DNA of 64,000 nt, from positions 1 through 64,000 of the forward strand of contig NZ_JANFQF010000004.1 of NCBI RefSeq assembly GCF_024438035.1, written 5' to 3'. The notes under the pieces are model-generated. The model was not told the origin of the DNA and searched no databases. It saw only the letters and a program-made list of their open reading frames with translations. Both the position numbers and the translations under genes were made by a program. The DNA is from Rhodococcus tibetensis. GTDB lineage: Bacteria > Actinomycetota > Actinomycetes > Mycobacteriales > Mycobacteriaceae. Within the stretch, counting starts at the first letter, position 1. Every line of letters begins with the position of its first letter. Below are positions 27,301 to 36,545 of this stretch, one piece after another.

Positions 27301-30300
27301 GGCCTCGCGCCTGACCCTGAACCCGGTTCGCCGGCTCGGTGACCTCGACAAGTGGTCGGTGGAGTCCGACATCCTCGCGGTGCACGAGACCACGGGTGCC
27401 GAGCTCTCCGTGATCGACGACCAACAGGTGCTCCTCACCGTCCCGCTCGTGGCAGGTAAGTCCGTCCAGATCACCATCACCGTTCCCTCCTCCGTGGCGG
27501 ACGGTGGCGCCCCCGTGGTCACCGAGGCCGACGCCGAGAAGTCGATGACCGCACTCCTCGCGGTCGCGGCCGGTCAGGAACTGCCCGCTGTCAAGAACGG
27601 TGTCGCTCGCCTCAACCTGGCTTGGACACCGGACCTGATCGCCGACCACGCCGGTGTCACCGGTTCGGGTCTGCCCAGCGCTCTGAGCGTCAGCGGCAAG
27701 GCGGTCCCGGACGTGGTCGTCGGCGCCTGCTGGCCGGCCGTGTTCGCCGTGCTCGGCGGCGCCAAGACCGAGGATTCGCTCTCGGTGATCGAGGGCATGC
27801 TCGACCTGGTCCACCTCGACCACAGCGTGGACTTCGTGGGTGAACTGCCCTCGGAGACCAGCATTCTCGTGGTGAAGGCCGAGGTCGCCTCGGTCCTCGA
27901 CACAGACCTGGGCCGTGTCGTCGAGGTCAAGGTCGAGGTAGGCGCGATGCTCGGTGAGGGCCTCGACGCCCCTGCCGTCGTCACCCTGTCGGAGCGCTTC
28001 GCGATCCGCGGTCGCACCGGCAAGGGCGAACTGTCCGATCCGGCCCGCGCCGGAGGTTCGCTCAGTGACGAGGCCGTCGACACTCCGCGTCGTCGTCGCC
28101 GCGACACCACGATCGTCGCTCCCCGCAACATGGGCTCCTTCGCCCAGGTGTCGGGCGACCACAACCCGATCCACACTTCCGACAACGCTGCGCTCCTCGC
28201 CGGACTCGGTAGCCCGATCGTGCACGGCATGTGGCTCTCGGCCGCAGCCCAGCAGGTCGTTACCGCCGTGGACCCGGCCGAGACCAAGACGCCGCCGCGT
28301 CGCCTCACCGCCTGGACCGCACGTTTCCTGGGCATGGTTCGCCCCGGCGCCGAGATCGACGTCCGCGTCGACCGCGTCGCCGTGGACCGTGGCGCTGAGA
28401 TCGTCGAGGTCGGGTGCCGCATCGACGGTGAACTGGTGATGGTCGCGACGGGTCGCACCGCCGCCCCGAAGACCGTCTACGCGTTCCCCGGACAGGGCAT
28501 CCAGCGTCCCGGCATGGGTCTCGACGCCCGCGCCCGCTCTAAGGCCGCCCGCGAGATTTGGGACCGCGCCGACAAGCACACCCGCAAGGCTCTCGGCTTC
28601 TCCATCCTCGCCGTGGTCCGCGACAACCCGACGGTCGTCAAGGCCCGTGGTGTCGAGCACAAGCACCCGGACGGTGTCCTGCACCTGACTCAGTTCACCC
28701 AGGTCGCGATGGCGACTCTCGGTGTCGCGCAGGTTGCCGAACTCCGCGAGTCCGGTGCCTTCGTCGAGGGCGCCCTGCTCGCAGGCCACTCGGTCGGTGA
28801 GTACAACGCTCTCGCCGCCGTCGCCGGTGTGCTGCCGCTCGAAGCCGTTCTCGAGGTGGTCTTCCAGCGCGGTTCCGCCATGCACGCCCTGGTGCCGCGC
28901 GACGAGGCCGGCCGTTCCGACTACCGGATGGCCGCTATCCGTCCGTCGCAGATCGGTCTCGCGGACGAGGACGTCGAGTCGTTCATCGGTGATATCGCCT
29001 CGGCCACAGGTGAATTCCTGCAGGTCGTGAACCTGAACCTGCGGGGCTCGCAGTACGCCATCGCGGGCACGGTCGCCGGACTCGACGCGCTCGAGAAGGA
29101 AATCGACATTCGCCGTGAGGCTTTCGGTGGCAAGCGCGCCTACATCATGGTCCCGGGCATCGATGTTCCGTTCCACTCGACTGTTCTGCGCGGCGGTGTC
29201 GACGACTTCCGTGGTCGCCTCGAAGAACTGCTTCCGCAGGACATCGACCCGGCCATCCTCATCGGGCGTTACATCCCGAACCTGGTTCCCAAGCCGTTCT
29301 CGCTGAAGCGTGAGTTCGTGCAGGAGATCGCGGACCTCGTGCCGTCGAAGCCGCTGCAGAAGGTCTTGAAGGACTTCGACTCGTGGGTGGCGCAGCCGTC
29401 CCAGCTCACTCGCGTCGTGCTCACCGAGCTTCTGGCCTGGCAGTTCGCAAGCCCGGTCCGGTGGATCGAGACGCAGGACCTGCTGTTCGCCGACGAATCC
29501 GAGGGAGGACTGGGTGTAGAGCGGTTCGTGGAGATCGGTCTGGGCTCCGTCCCGACCGTCGCGAACCTCGCTGCGCAGACTCTCAAGTTGCCGGGACGCC
29601 TCGGTTACCCGGTCGAGGTCCTCAACATCGAGCGTGAAGCGTCCATCGTGTACTCCACCGACGTCGATCCGGCGCCGGTCGAGGACGACGAGCCTGCAGC
29701 ACCGGCAGCCGAGGCGCCCGCCGCATCGGCAGCCCCCGCCGCCGCTCCGGCACCCGCGGCAGCCCCTTCGGGCGGCCCGCGTCCCGACGACATCGCGTTC
29801 AAGGCAGCCGACGCCACCAAGGTTCTGATCAGCCTGTGGACCAAGCTCCGTCCCGATCAGGTCGGCCCCGTCGACACGATCGAGGCGCTGTGCGACGGTG
29901 TGTCCTCGCGGCGTAACCAGCTGCTCGTAGACCTCGGCTCCGAGCTCTCGCTCGGCGCGATCGACGGTGCCGCGGACGCCGACATGGGCTCGCTGGCCAC
30001 CACGGTCGACTCGCTGGCCCGCACGTACAAGCCGTTCGGCCCGGTGCTGTCCGACTCGATCAACGATCACCTCCGCAAGGTCTTCGGCCCCTCGGGTCGT
30101 CGTCCCGCGGCCATCGCGGACCGGGTGAAGAAGGTCTGGGAACTCGGCGACGGCTGGGCGTACCACGTCACCGCCGAGGTGGCGCTCGGAACCCGCGACG
30201 GTTCCAGCATCCGTGGCGGTGACCTCGGTGGTCTCGCCGGGGGCGGTCTCGCCGACGGCGCTGCAGTGGACGCCGTCATCGACAGCGCCGTGGCAGCAGT

Positions 30301-33300
30301 GGCCTCGCGCCGTGGGATCAGCGTCTCGCTCCCGTCCACGGGTGGCGGAGCCGGTGGCACCGTCGACGCCGCGGCACTGGGTGAATTCACCGAGCACATC
30401 ACGGGCCGCGACGGCGTGCTGGCCTCGGCCGCCCGCCTCGTGCTCGAACAGCTCGGCTTCGCCGGTGACACGGCAACCGCAGCGGCGCCGTCCGACACCG
30501 AACTCGTCGACCTCGTGTCGGCGGAACTCGGTTCCGACTGGCCGCGACTGGTGGCTCCCGCGTTCGACGCCAAGCGGGCGGTCCTGCTCGACGACCGTTG
30601 GGCGAGCGCACGTGAGGATCTGGCCCGTCTGTGGATCGACGCGGCCGGCTCGGGATCCCTCGAGATCGAAGGCTTCGCCGGTGCAGGCAAGTCCGTTGCG
30701 GCGCAGGCCGCATGGTGGCAGGCCCGCGCAACCGACGAGGGTCGCACGGCTCTGGCCGAGAAGTACGGGCGCATCGCGGAGGCGGCAGCCGTCGTCACCG
30801 ACGAGACCCCGGAATGGGCAGACCAGGTCGCCGTCGTCACCGGTGCCAGCAAGGGCTCCATCGCGGCCTCGGTCGCAGGCAAGCTCCTCGCCGGCGGCGC
30901 GACGGTCTTCGTCACCACCTCGCGTCTCGACGACAAGCGTCTCGGCTTCTACCGCGACCTCTACCGCCGCAATGCTCGCGCCGGTGCCGCTCTGTGGGTG
31001 GTCCCCGCGAACATGGCGTCGTACACCGACATCGACGCGCTCATCGAGTGGATCGGTGAAGCCCAGTACGAGACGGCCGGTGGATCGAAGAAGCTCGTCA
31101 AGGAAGCGGTTACCCCGACGCTGCTGTTCCCGTTCGCCGCGCCCCGCGTGGCAGGCGACCTGGCTGACGCCGGTGCCCGCGCCGAAATGGAGATGCGCGT
31201 TCTCCTGTGGTCGGTGGAGCGCCTGATCGGCGGACTGTCGAAGATCGGTTACGACCGTGACGTCGACACCCACCTGCACGTCGTTCTACCCGGGTCCCCG
31301 AACCGCGGTCTGTTCGGTGGCGACGGTGCGTACGGCGAGGCCAAGGCCGCGCTCGACGCAGTGGTCGGCCGCTGGAAGGCCGAGCGCAACTGGGCCGAGC
31401 GCGTCACCCTGGTGCACGCTCTCATCGGCTGGGTCCGCGGAACCGGTCTGATGGGCGGCAACGACCCGCTGGTCGAGGCTGTCGAAGGTGCCGGAGTCCG
31501 TACCTGGTCCACCCAGGAAATGGCCACCGAGCTGCTGCAGTGGTGCGAGCCCGAGGCGCGTCGCCTCGCCTCCACCGAGCCGCTCGCGGCCGATCTCACC
31601 GGTGGGCTCGCCCAGGCGAACCTGGACCTGCCCGCCCTGGCGAAGCAGGCTCAGGAAGCTGCGACCGCTGCGGCCGAGGCCGACGAGGACGCTGCCGAGC
31701 TCGACACCATCGCTGCCCTGCCCGCCCCGCCGCGGGTCTCCGCGTCGGTGGCACCGGCCTGGTCCGGCGTCACTGCCGCTCCGGAGGACCTCGTCGTCAT
31801 CGTCGGCGCCGGTGAGCTCGGACCGTTCGGATCCTCGCGCACCCGCTTCGAGATGGAGGTCGACGAAAAGCTCTCGGCAGCAGGTGTCCTCGAACTCGCC
31901 TGGAACACCGGACTGATCGTCTGGGAGACCACACCGTCCGCAGGCTGGTACGACGCCGAGACCGGGGAACTGGTTCCGGAGGCCGAGATCGCGGAGAAGT
32001 ACCACGACACGGTCGTCGAGCGCTGCGGCATCCGCCGCTACGCGGACGACGGCGCCATGGTCGAGAACACCGCACCGCTCCTCACGTCGGTCTTCCTGGA
32101 CAAGGACCTGAGCTTCGTCGTCAGCACCGAGGCGGAGGCACGGGCCTTCGTCGAGGCCGACCCGGACAACACGGTTGCGGCCCCGGTCCCGGACAGCGCT
32201 GACTGGCAGGTCACCCGCCGCGCGGGAACCGAGATCCGCGTGCCGCGCAAGATGAAGCTCACGCGCAGCGTGGGTGGTCAGATCCCGACCGGATTCGACG
32301 TCACCAAGTGGGGCATCCCCGCCGACATGGCCGACTCCGTGGACCGCGTGGGCCTGTGGAACATCGTCGCCACGGTGGATGCGTTCCTCACCGGTGGGTT
32401 CACGCCCAGCGAACTGCTGCGGTGGGTGCACCCCTCGCTGGTCGCCAACACCCAGGGCACCGGCATGGGCGGCATGTCCTCCATGAGGTCGCTGTACATC
32501 GACACGCTGCTCGGCGAGAACCGGCCGAACGACATCCTGCAGGAAGCTCTGCCGAATGTGATTGCGGCGCACGTGGTCCAGTCCTACGTCGGCGGTTACG
32601 GCGCCATGGTCCACCCGGTTGCGGCATGCGCCACGGCCGCGGTGTCCGTCGAAGAGGGCGTCGACAAGATCAAGCTCGGCAAGGCTCAGCTGGTCGTTGC
32701 CGGTGGCTTCGACGACCTGAGCACGGAAGGCATCATCGGCTTCGGTGACATGTCGGCCACCGCGAAGACCGAGGACATGCATGCCAAGGGCATCGAGGAT
32801 CGCCGCTTCTCGCGGGCCAACGATCGTCGACGCGGCGGATTCGTCGAATCGGCCGGCGGCGGCACGATCCTCCTCGCTCGCGGTGACCTGGCACTCGAGA
32901 TGGGCCTGCCCGTCCTCGGTGTCGTCGCCTACGCCGGCTCGTTCGCGGACGGCGTCCACACCTCGATCCCCGCTCCCGGAATCGGTGCGCTCGGTGCGGG
33001 GCGTGGGGGAGCGAATTCGCAGCTCGCCCAGTCCCTCGGCAAGCTCGGTGTCAGTGCCGACGACATCTCGGTGATCTCCAAGCACGACACGTCCACCGCG
33101 GCCAACGATCCCAACGAGGCGGAGCTGCACGAGCGCCTCGCCGGGGCCCTCGGCCGGAGCGAAGGTGCGCCGCTGTTCGTGGTTTCGCAGAAGAGCCTCA
33201 CCGGACACGCCAAGGGTGGTGCCGCAGCATTCCAGCTGATCGGTCTCTGCCAGGTGCTGGATCAGGGTGTCGTCCCGCCGAACCGCAGCCTCGACTGCGT

Positions 33301-33709
33301 CGACGAGAAGATGGCCGAGTTCGAACACCTCGTGTGGGCTCGGGAGCCGCTCCGATTCGGTGAGCAGTTCCCGCTGAAGGCCGGTCTGCTGACCAGCCTC
33401 GGCTTCGGGCACGTGTCGGGCATGGTCGCCGTGGTGCACCCGCAGGCATTCGTCGAGGCACTCCCGGCAGACAAGCGGGATGCGTACCTCGAGGAGGCAC
33501 GAGGGCGCACCGTCGAGGGTCAGCGTCGTCTGGCGAAGGCCATGGTCGGTGGCGGCAGCCTGTACGAGCGTCCGGCGGATCGACGCTTCGGTGGCGACAG
33601 TGTCCCGGCCGCAGCATCTCGTCAGCTGGAGGCGGACGTCCTGCTCAGCGAGGGCGCGCGCCTGGGAGCCGACGACGTGTACAGCTCGGGTCTGCCCGGC
33701 TGCAAGTAG
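24386..33709 (+). CDS. fas: Type I fatty acid synthase (single-chain FAS-I)
   Basis: A 3107-residue multienzyme, full length for the mycobacterial type. Domains in order: acetyltransferase with GHSQG near 167; enoyl reductase with AGMTPTTVDPQ near 441; dehydratase with GDHNPIHTS near 1257; malonyl/palmitoyl transferase with AGHSVGEYNA near 1466; an Ala/Pro linker near 1770; acyl carrier with the likely phosphopantetheine serine in GVSSRRNQ near 1840; ketoreductase with VVTGASKGSI near 2150; ketosynthase with cysteine in AACATAAVS near 2748 and histidines in KHDTSTAAN and LTGHAKGG. There is no built-in phosphopantetheinyl transferase; acpS follows after 11 bases. It makes C16-C26 acyl-CoAs for membranes and mycolates. 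GTG start with AGGAGAGG upstream. Confidence 0.98.
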   Translation: MTIDDTTPAGNGRNSKGSRRIGVDRDDTRSSSKTTLVDRLVGGETYALAFGGQGAPWLSSLEELSRDNGLEPALTKLVNEAAEYLTPVAQELLVVRPVGFDPIAWILEQELADEEDDAAAAGPSAAALTSAAVSLPGVFLTQIAALRALAAQGLDPTVTAPVSVIGHSQGLLAAEAVATSGNKDGELLALAQLIGAAAGLVGRRRGVISAADSTPMLAVSNVDPERLRRIVDELAEGLEPERAAVLGIRNARRRVVLSGPPAQLARVQQRCEQIEADEARERDTKKRGGSIFAPVFEPLAVEIGFHHPALAETIDIVGQWAVRCGLDEGKARALTSACLVDPVDWVDAVDRTIDAGASWILDLGPGDLLTRMTSASVRGQGVGIVAAATRGGHRNLLTPGAAPEVPAAWTEFLPKPVALPGGRIGVETAFTKLTGRSPILLAGMTPTTVDPQIVAAAANAGHWAELAGGGQVTEQIFADNVEKLTGLLEPGRAVQFNSMFLDPYLWKLHVGGKRLVPKARAAGAPFDGVVVTAGIPELEDAVSIIGDLTDAGFSYVAFKPGTVAQIRSVIRIANEVPSFPVIAHIEGGRAGGHHSWEDLDDLLLDTYAELRTRPNLVLCVGGGIGTPEQAADYLTGRWSVAHGFPAMPLDGILVGTAAMATLEATTSAEVKQLLVDTPGTPAWVGAGTAEGGMASGRSQLGADIHEIDNAASRTGRLLDEVAGDADAVAERRDEIIEALNITAKPYFGDVETMTYEQWLRRYLELAVGIDAAKAFDCGSDLQDAITEAASSPWLDITWRARFGEMLQRAESRLHPVDRGPIPTLFADEAILERPEAAICALQAQYPDYATTVLHPADVSFFVSLCKTPGKPVNFVPVVDGDVRRWWRSDSLWQAHDPRYTADQVCVIPGTVAVAGITRVDEPVGELLDRFEKATYDELVTAGAAPLSLLARRHADIARGLLDTVLSAPDIQWASRLTLNPVRRLGDLDKWSVESDILAVHETTGAELSVIDDQQVLLTVPLVAGKSVQITITVPSSVADGGAPVVTEADAEKSMTALLAVAAGQELPAVKNGVARLNLAWTPDLIADHAGVTGSGLPSALSVSGKAVPDVVVGACWPAVFAVLGGAKTEDSLSVIEGMLDLVHLDHSVDFVGELPSETSILVVKAEVASVLDTDLGRVVEVKVEVGAMLGEGLDAPAVVTLSERFAIRGRTGKGELSDPARAGGSLSDEAVDTPRRRRRDTTIVAPRNMGSFAQVSGDHNPIHTSDNAALLAGLGSPIVHGMWLSAAAQQVVTAVDPAETKTPPRRLTAWTARFLGMVRPGAEIDVRVDRVAVDRGAEIVEVGCRIDGELVMVATGRTAAPKTVYAFPGQGIQRPGMGLDARARSKAAREIWDRADKHTRKALGFSILAVVRDNPTVVKARGVEHKHPDGVLHLTQFTQVAMATLGVAQVAELRESGAFVEGALLAGHSVGEYNALAAVAGVLPLEAVLEVVFQRGSAMHALVPRDEAGRSDYRMAAIRPSQIGLADEDVESFIGDIASATGEFLQVVNLNLRGSQYAIAGTVAGLDALEKEIDIRREAFGGKRAYIMVPGIDVPFHSTVLRGGVDDFRGRLEELLPQDIDPAILIGRYIPNLVPKPFSLKREFVQEIADLVPSKPLQKVLKDFDSWVAQPSQLTRVVLTELLAWQFASPVRWIETQDLLFADESEGGLGVERFVEIGLGSVPTVANLAAQTLKLPGRLGYPVEVLNIEREASIVYSTDVDPAPVEDDEPAAPAAEAPAASAAPAAAPAPAAAPSGGPRPDDIAFKAADATKVLISLWTKLRPDQVGPVDTIEALCDGVSSRRNQLLVDLGSELSLGAIDGAADADMGSLATTVDSLARTYKPFGPVLSDSINDHLRKVFGPSGRRPAAIADRVKKVWELGDGWAYHVTAEVALGTRDGSSIRGGDLGGLAGGGLADGAAVDAVIDSAVAAVASRRGISVSLPSTGGGAGGTVDAAALGEFTEHITGRDGVLASAARLVLEQLGFAGDTATAAAPSDTELVDLVSAELGSDWPRLVAPAFDAKRAVLLDDRWASAREDLARLWIDAAGSGSLEIEGFAGAGKSVAAQAAWWQARATDEGRTALAEKYGRIAEAAAVVTDETPEWADQVAVVTGASKGSIAASVAGKLLAGGATVFVTTSRLDDKRLGFYRDLYRRNARAGAALWVVPANMASYTDIDALIEWIGEAQYETAGGSKKLVKEAVTPTLLFPFAAPRVAGDLADAGARAEMEMRVLLWSVERLIGGLSKIGYDRDVDTHLHVVLPGSPNRGLFGGDGAYGEAKAALDAVVGRWKAERNWAERVTLVHALIGWVRGTGLMGGNDPLVEAVEGAGVRTWSTQEMATELLQWCEPEARRLASTEPLAADLTGGLAQANLDLPALAKQAQEAATAAAEADEDAAELDTIAALPAPPRVSASVAPAWSGVTAAPEDLVVIVGAGELGPFGSSRTRFEMEVDEKLSAAGVLELAWNTGLIVWETTPSAGWYDAETGELVPEAEIAEKYHDTVVERCGIRRYADDGAMVENTAPLLTSVFLDKDLSFVVSTEAEARAFVEADPDNTVAAPVPDSADWQVTRRAGTEIRVPRKMKLTRSVGGQIPTGFDVTKWGIPADMADSVDRVGLWNIVATVDAFLTGGFTPSELLRWVHPSLVANTQGTGMGGMSSMRSLYIDTLLGENRPNDILQEALPNVIAAHVVQSYVGGYGAMVHPVAACATAAVSVEEGVDKIKLGKAQLVVAGGFDDLSTEGIIGFGDMSATAKTEDMHAKGIEDRRFSRANDRRRGGFVESAGGGTILLARGDLALEMGLPVLGVVAYAGSFADGVHTSIPAPGIGALGAGRGGANSQLAQSLGKLGVSADDISVISKHDTSTAANDPNEAELHERLAGALGRSEGAPLFVVSQKSLTGHAKGGAAAFQLIGLCQVLDQGVVPPNRSLDCVDEKMAEFEHLVWAREPLRFGEQFPLKAGLLTSLGFGHVSGMVAVVHPQAFVEALPADKRDAYLEEARGRTVEGQRRLAKAMVGGGSLYERPADRRFGGDSVPAAASRQLEADVLLSEGARLGADDVYSSGLPGCK

Positions 33710-33720
33710 GAACAGAAGCG

Positions 33721-34113
33721 ATGGGAGTTCTGGGAATCGGCTTCGACCTCGTCACGGTGTCGGAGTTCGCCGAGCAGCTGGACCGGCCCGGTACGGCGAT
33801 GCTCGACAACTTCACACCGGGCGAACGTCGGGACGCCGTGACCCGGAGCTCCGATCCGGCTAGGCATTTCGCGGCCCGGTGGGCGGCGAAGGAGGCAGTG
33901 ATCAAAGCATGGTCCACAGCCCTCTTCGCCAGCCCGCCGGTGCTGCCGGAAATGATCCACCACCTGATCGAGGTGGTGACCGATGCGTGGGGACGCCCGA
34001 GTATCCGCCTACGCGGAGACGTCGCCAAGCATCTGACGGACGTCAAGATCCATATCTCGCTCACGCACGACGGCGACACCGCCGGCGCATTCGCGGTGAT
34101 CGAAGCGGCATAG
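33721..34113 (+). CDS. acpS: Holo-[acyl-carrier-protein] synthase AcpS
   Basis: A 130-residue 4'-phosphopantetheinyl transferase. The metal-binding Asp is in GIGFDLVTV, and the Glu and Lys of the second motif are in FAARWAAKEAVIKA. The C-terminal IHISLTHDGDTAGAFAV strand is typical. It activates the ACP domain of the adjacent FAS-I and probably other carrier proteins. It starts 11 bases after fas with an AGGAA ribosome site, so the two are almost certainly one transcript, the same order as Rv2524c-Rv2523c. Confidence 0.96.
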   Translation: MGVLGIGFDLVTVSEFAEQLDRPGTAMLDNFTPGERRDAVTRSSDPARHFAARWAAKEAVIKAWSTALFASPPVLPEMIHHLIEVVTDAWGRPSIRLRGDVAKHLTDVKIHISLTHDGDTAGAFAVIEAA

Positions 34114-34179
34114 GCGCTCCGCGCCCGTGCGTCATTCTGGTAGCAGGAACAACCAGAGGGGCGCACGAGCCCGGAGGGC

Positions 34180-34881
34180 CTAGCCGGCGGGCGTAGTGGT
34201 GCGCGATTCCTTCTCGGCGACGAGCAAATACGCCACCATCAGCCGTTTCAGTTCGGCGACGGCATCGGCGTGGCTCTGGTTGTCCTGCACCGAGAAGTTC
34301 AGCATCGAGTACACGACGTGAACGAGTACCTCGGCCATCATCGTGCGCCGCTCCCGCGTGGTTTGCGGGGTGAGCGGTGCGAGCATGCGCGAGACCTGCT
34401 CCGCGAACGCCTTCTCGTGGATGGCCCCCGTGGCGCGGGTCGACGGGGTCGACTGCATCGCGAGCCAGACCTCGCGCCTAGATGGGTCCGACGTCCACAA
34501 ACCGGACATGTGGTCGACGAAAGCGTTGAGGAAGCGTAACCAGTCGAGAGACGGAACCTCACCGTTGAACTGCGCGAGCTCGTGTTGCACGCCGACGAGG
34601 TCCTGCCTGTTGAGCTCGCACACGATCACATACTTGTTCGCGAAGAACTGGTAGAGAGTGCCGATCGGCACGTCGGCCCGAGCGGCGACCTCCTCGCAGG
34701 TGAACGACTCGAATCCCACGTCCACCAGCAGTTCCCGCGACGCTGCGAGTAGCGCATCGAACTTGCGGCGACTACGTTCCTGGGTCGGACGTCGGCGTGG
34801 CAGGAGCTCCTGCGGGTCCGACTGCAGCTCCAACGCCGGGTCCACACGGCGCGGTGCTTGCTTGCTGGCTGAAGACTCCAC
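34180..34881 (-). CDS. TetR family transcriptional regulator
   Basis: A 233-residue regulator. After a 30-residue polar tail the HTH domain is clear: RSRRKFDALLAASRELLVDV, then CEEVAARADVPIGTLYQFFANK. The C-terminal ligand domain is helical, with W-rich segments (LSGLWTSDPS). It converges on acpS. It is not obviously FasR, whose sequence as I recall differs in the HTH, but position makes a role in lipid regulation plausible. No matching operator is assigned. Ligand unknown. Confidence 0.85.
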   Translation of the reverse strand: MESSASKQAPRRVDPALELQSDPQELLPRRRPTQERSRRKFDALLAASRELLVDVGFESFTCEEVAARADVPIGTLYQFFANKYVIVCELNRQDLVGVQHELAQFNGEVPSLDWLRFLNAFVDHMSGLWTSDPSRREVWLAMQSTPSTRATGAIHEKAFAEQVSRMLAPLTPQTTRERRTMMAEVLVHVVYSMLNFSVQDNQSHADAVAELKRLMVAYLLVAEKESRTTTPAG

Positions 34882-35175
34882 CGCCCCAGGCTATCGGTCT
34901 TTGCTCCGGATTCCGAAGATCCGTCCCGGTGACTCGTCGGGTTTTGCCAGGACGCGGCCACCTATCAAGCGGTTTCATCAGCGAGCAATGTGATGGCCCA
35001 CAAGTAGCCGACGGTAGCGACTCCGTCACACCACAAGGTCCTGCCGATCAGAAGTAGGTCTGTCCGAGGGTGCGAAGGCGCAGATGTGGCGACGGCGTCG
35101 AAGGTTTCACGAAAGAACTGACCCGGCCCTCGTCCAGCGTGCGCTGCGCCGAAGGCCGGGTGGATGGAAATCGGG
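34882..35175. other. 294-bp intergenic stretch, no supported gene
   Basis: Between the TetR start and the bcp stop I see no ribosome site, tRNA or clear hairpin. A leftward frame ending at 34965 could encode about 70 residues (ending YLWAITLLADETA), but it has no good start of its own and runs into bcp. It may be a decayed remnant. Confidence 0.4.
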
Positions 35176-35649
35176 TCACACGGATAGGTCCCGGCGCAGC
35201 TTGGCCACATGGCCTGTCGCGCGAACGTTGTACTGTGCGACCGCGATCTTGCCCTCCTCGTCGACCACGAACGTGGAGCGGATGACGCCCTGAACGGTCT
35301 TGCCGTACATCTTCTTCTCACCGAATGCGCCCCACGCCTCGAGTGTGGACTTGTCCGGGTCCGAGAGGAGGGGGAACGTCAGCTCCTCGGTGTCGCGGAA
35401 CTTGGCCAGCTTGGCCGGCTTGTCGGGGGAGATGCCGATCACGTCGATGCCGGATTCGTTGAGTTCCGCCAGATTGTCGCGGAAGTCGCAAGCCTGCTTG
35501 GTGCACCCTGGGGTGCTGGCCGCCGGGTAGAAGTACACGACGACTTTGCGTCCGCGGTAATCGGCGAGCGACACCTCGTTGCCGTCGGCGTCGGGCAGGG
35601 CGAAGGCGGGTGGAGTGTCTCCGGGGGACAGTCTGCTGTTGTCGGTCAC
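35176..35649 (-). CDS. bcp: Peroxiredoxin Bcp (thioredoxin-dependent thiol peroxidase)
   Basis: A 157-residue atypical peroxiredoxin that reduces hydrogen peroxide and organic hydroperoxides. The peroxidatic cysteine and the resolving cysteine five residues later are in TPGCTKQACDFRD. FYPAASTPGC, SPDKPAKLAKF and RSTFVVDEEGK are family segments. It probably recycles through thioredoxin. GTG start at 35649. In M. tuberculosis bcp (Rv2521) also lies close to fas-acpS. Confidence 0.94.
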   Translation of the reverse strand: MTDNSRLSPGDTPPAFALPDADGNEVSLADYRGRKVVVYFYPAASTPGCTKQACDFRDNLAELNESGIDVIGISPDKPAKLAKFRDTEELTFPLLSDPDKSTLEAWGAFGEKKMYGKTVQGVIRSTFVVDEEGKIAVAQYNVRATGHVAKLRRDLSV

Positions 35650-35825
35650 GACAGGTCACGCTACCGGGGCGCCCGGACAGCGGCGCGAGGTCCAACGGCG
35701 CTAGGTCCAATGGGGGAGACGGAGTCGCAGGTGGCGTGTTCTCGTCTACGGTTGACGCAAGTGTGGGATCTTCGCGGTAGCGTCGCTCTCGCTGATCGAA
35801 CCAGTCGAACAAGTTGGAGGATACG

Positions 35826-36047
35826 TTGCCCAGGGACACCGACAGCATCGAGCGTGAGATCGAGAAGGCGCGCAATGAGCTCGCAAGCACACTCGACGAA
35901 TTGACGGTCCGCACCAACCCGAAGCGTCTCGTGGAGCACACGAAGCAGACGCTGATCGCGAAGTTCAACGAGCCGGCGGTCAAGTACGGGCTGATCGCCG
36001 CGAGTGCTGTGGTGGGACTCCTGGTGCTGCGCAAAGCGTTGCGCTGA
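35826..36047 (+). CDS. DUF3618 family small membrane protein
   Basis: A protein of about 73 residues with an N-terminal amphipathic helix (IEREIEKARNELASTLDEL), a middle KRLVEHTKQTLIAKF helix and one C-terminal transmembrane segment (YGLIAASAVVGLLVL). This is the DUF3618 architecture, found in many actinobacteria and unlinked to a function. The TTG at 35826 is chosen because GGAGG lies 5 bases upstream; the TTG at 35814 overlaps that ribosome site. It is divergent from bcp, as its counterpart Rv2520c is in M. tuberculosis. Confidence 0.85.
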   Translation: MPRDTDSIEREIEKARNELASTLDELTVRTNPKRLVEHTKQTLIAKFNEPAVKYGLIAASAVVGLLVLRKALR

Positions 36048-36139
36048 CCGATCGTGGCGTAGCCGCCGGGACGTGACGCCACATCTCGGCGGCTCTTCGC
36101 GTTTCCGGGGGCCGGGTGTGTACGAACCGAGGTAAGAAG

Positions 36140-36175
36140 AAAGGCCCTCACCTTCCGAAGAAGGTGAGGGCCTTT
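36140..36175 (-). terminator. Strong 16-bp hairpin downstream of tRNA-Lys
   Basis: Two perfect 16-base arms (AAAGGCCCTCACCTTC and its complement) enclose a CGAA tetraloop. On the minus strand the hairpin is followed by a T-rich run (TTTCTTCTT), which makes it a good intrinsic terminator for the tRNA-Lys gene. It could also stop rightward transcription from the DUF3618 gene. Confidence 0.88.
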
Positions 36176-36183
36176 CCTGCAAG

Positions 36184-36256
36184 TGCGCCCACAGGGACTC
36201 GAACCCCGGACCCAGTGATTAAGAGTCACTTGCTCTACCAACTGAGCTATAGGCGC
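36184..36256 (-). tRNA. tRNA-Lys (anticodon CUU)
   Basis: The minus strand folds as a 73-nt tRNA. The acceptor is GCGCCTA/TGGGCGC, the D-loop has AGCTCAGTTGGTAGAGC, the anticodon stem AGTGA/TCACT closes CTCTTAA (anticodon CTT, reading AAG), and the T-arm has GGGGTTCGAGTCCCT. The 3' CCA is not encoded. Confidence 0.96.
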
Positions 36257-36545
36257 TCGCTCTTGCGAGACAGAACAGTAGCGGACCGCTTCTCGGGAAT
36301 GCAAATCGCCTGGTCGGAGGGTCGCTTCGCAACCCGGCGCGGGACACGACACGTAACAACGGCACCGCTGGTCACGATTGATATTCGAACGTTACTGGCG
36401 CGAGCGGCGCTTGGTTGGAACCGGTCTCCGGCGGCTGGCATCATTGGAGACCACACGGTCTCGACGTGCTGATTCGTCTCGCGATGGCGAGGGGCGTGCC
36501 GGCTTGAACGTGAAATCAGAGCGAGGACGTGAAGTGGGGTTAACC

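Noticed and set aside
26822-31279. Very long leftward open frame (1485 codons) opposite fas
   Set aside because: It is antisense to the ketoreductase, ACP and MPT parts of fas. High-GC codon bias on the real strand removes stops from the opposite frame. The translation is Arg/Gly/Asp/Val-rich with no domain.
34965-35321. Possible remnant gene between the TetR gene and bcp
   Set aside because: The frame has no start with a ribosome site outside bcp and the translation matches nothing I know. It is mentioned only as a possible decayed sequence.
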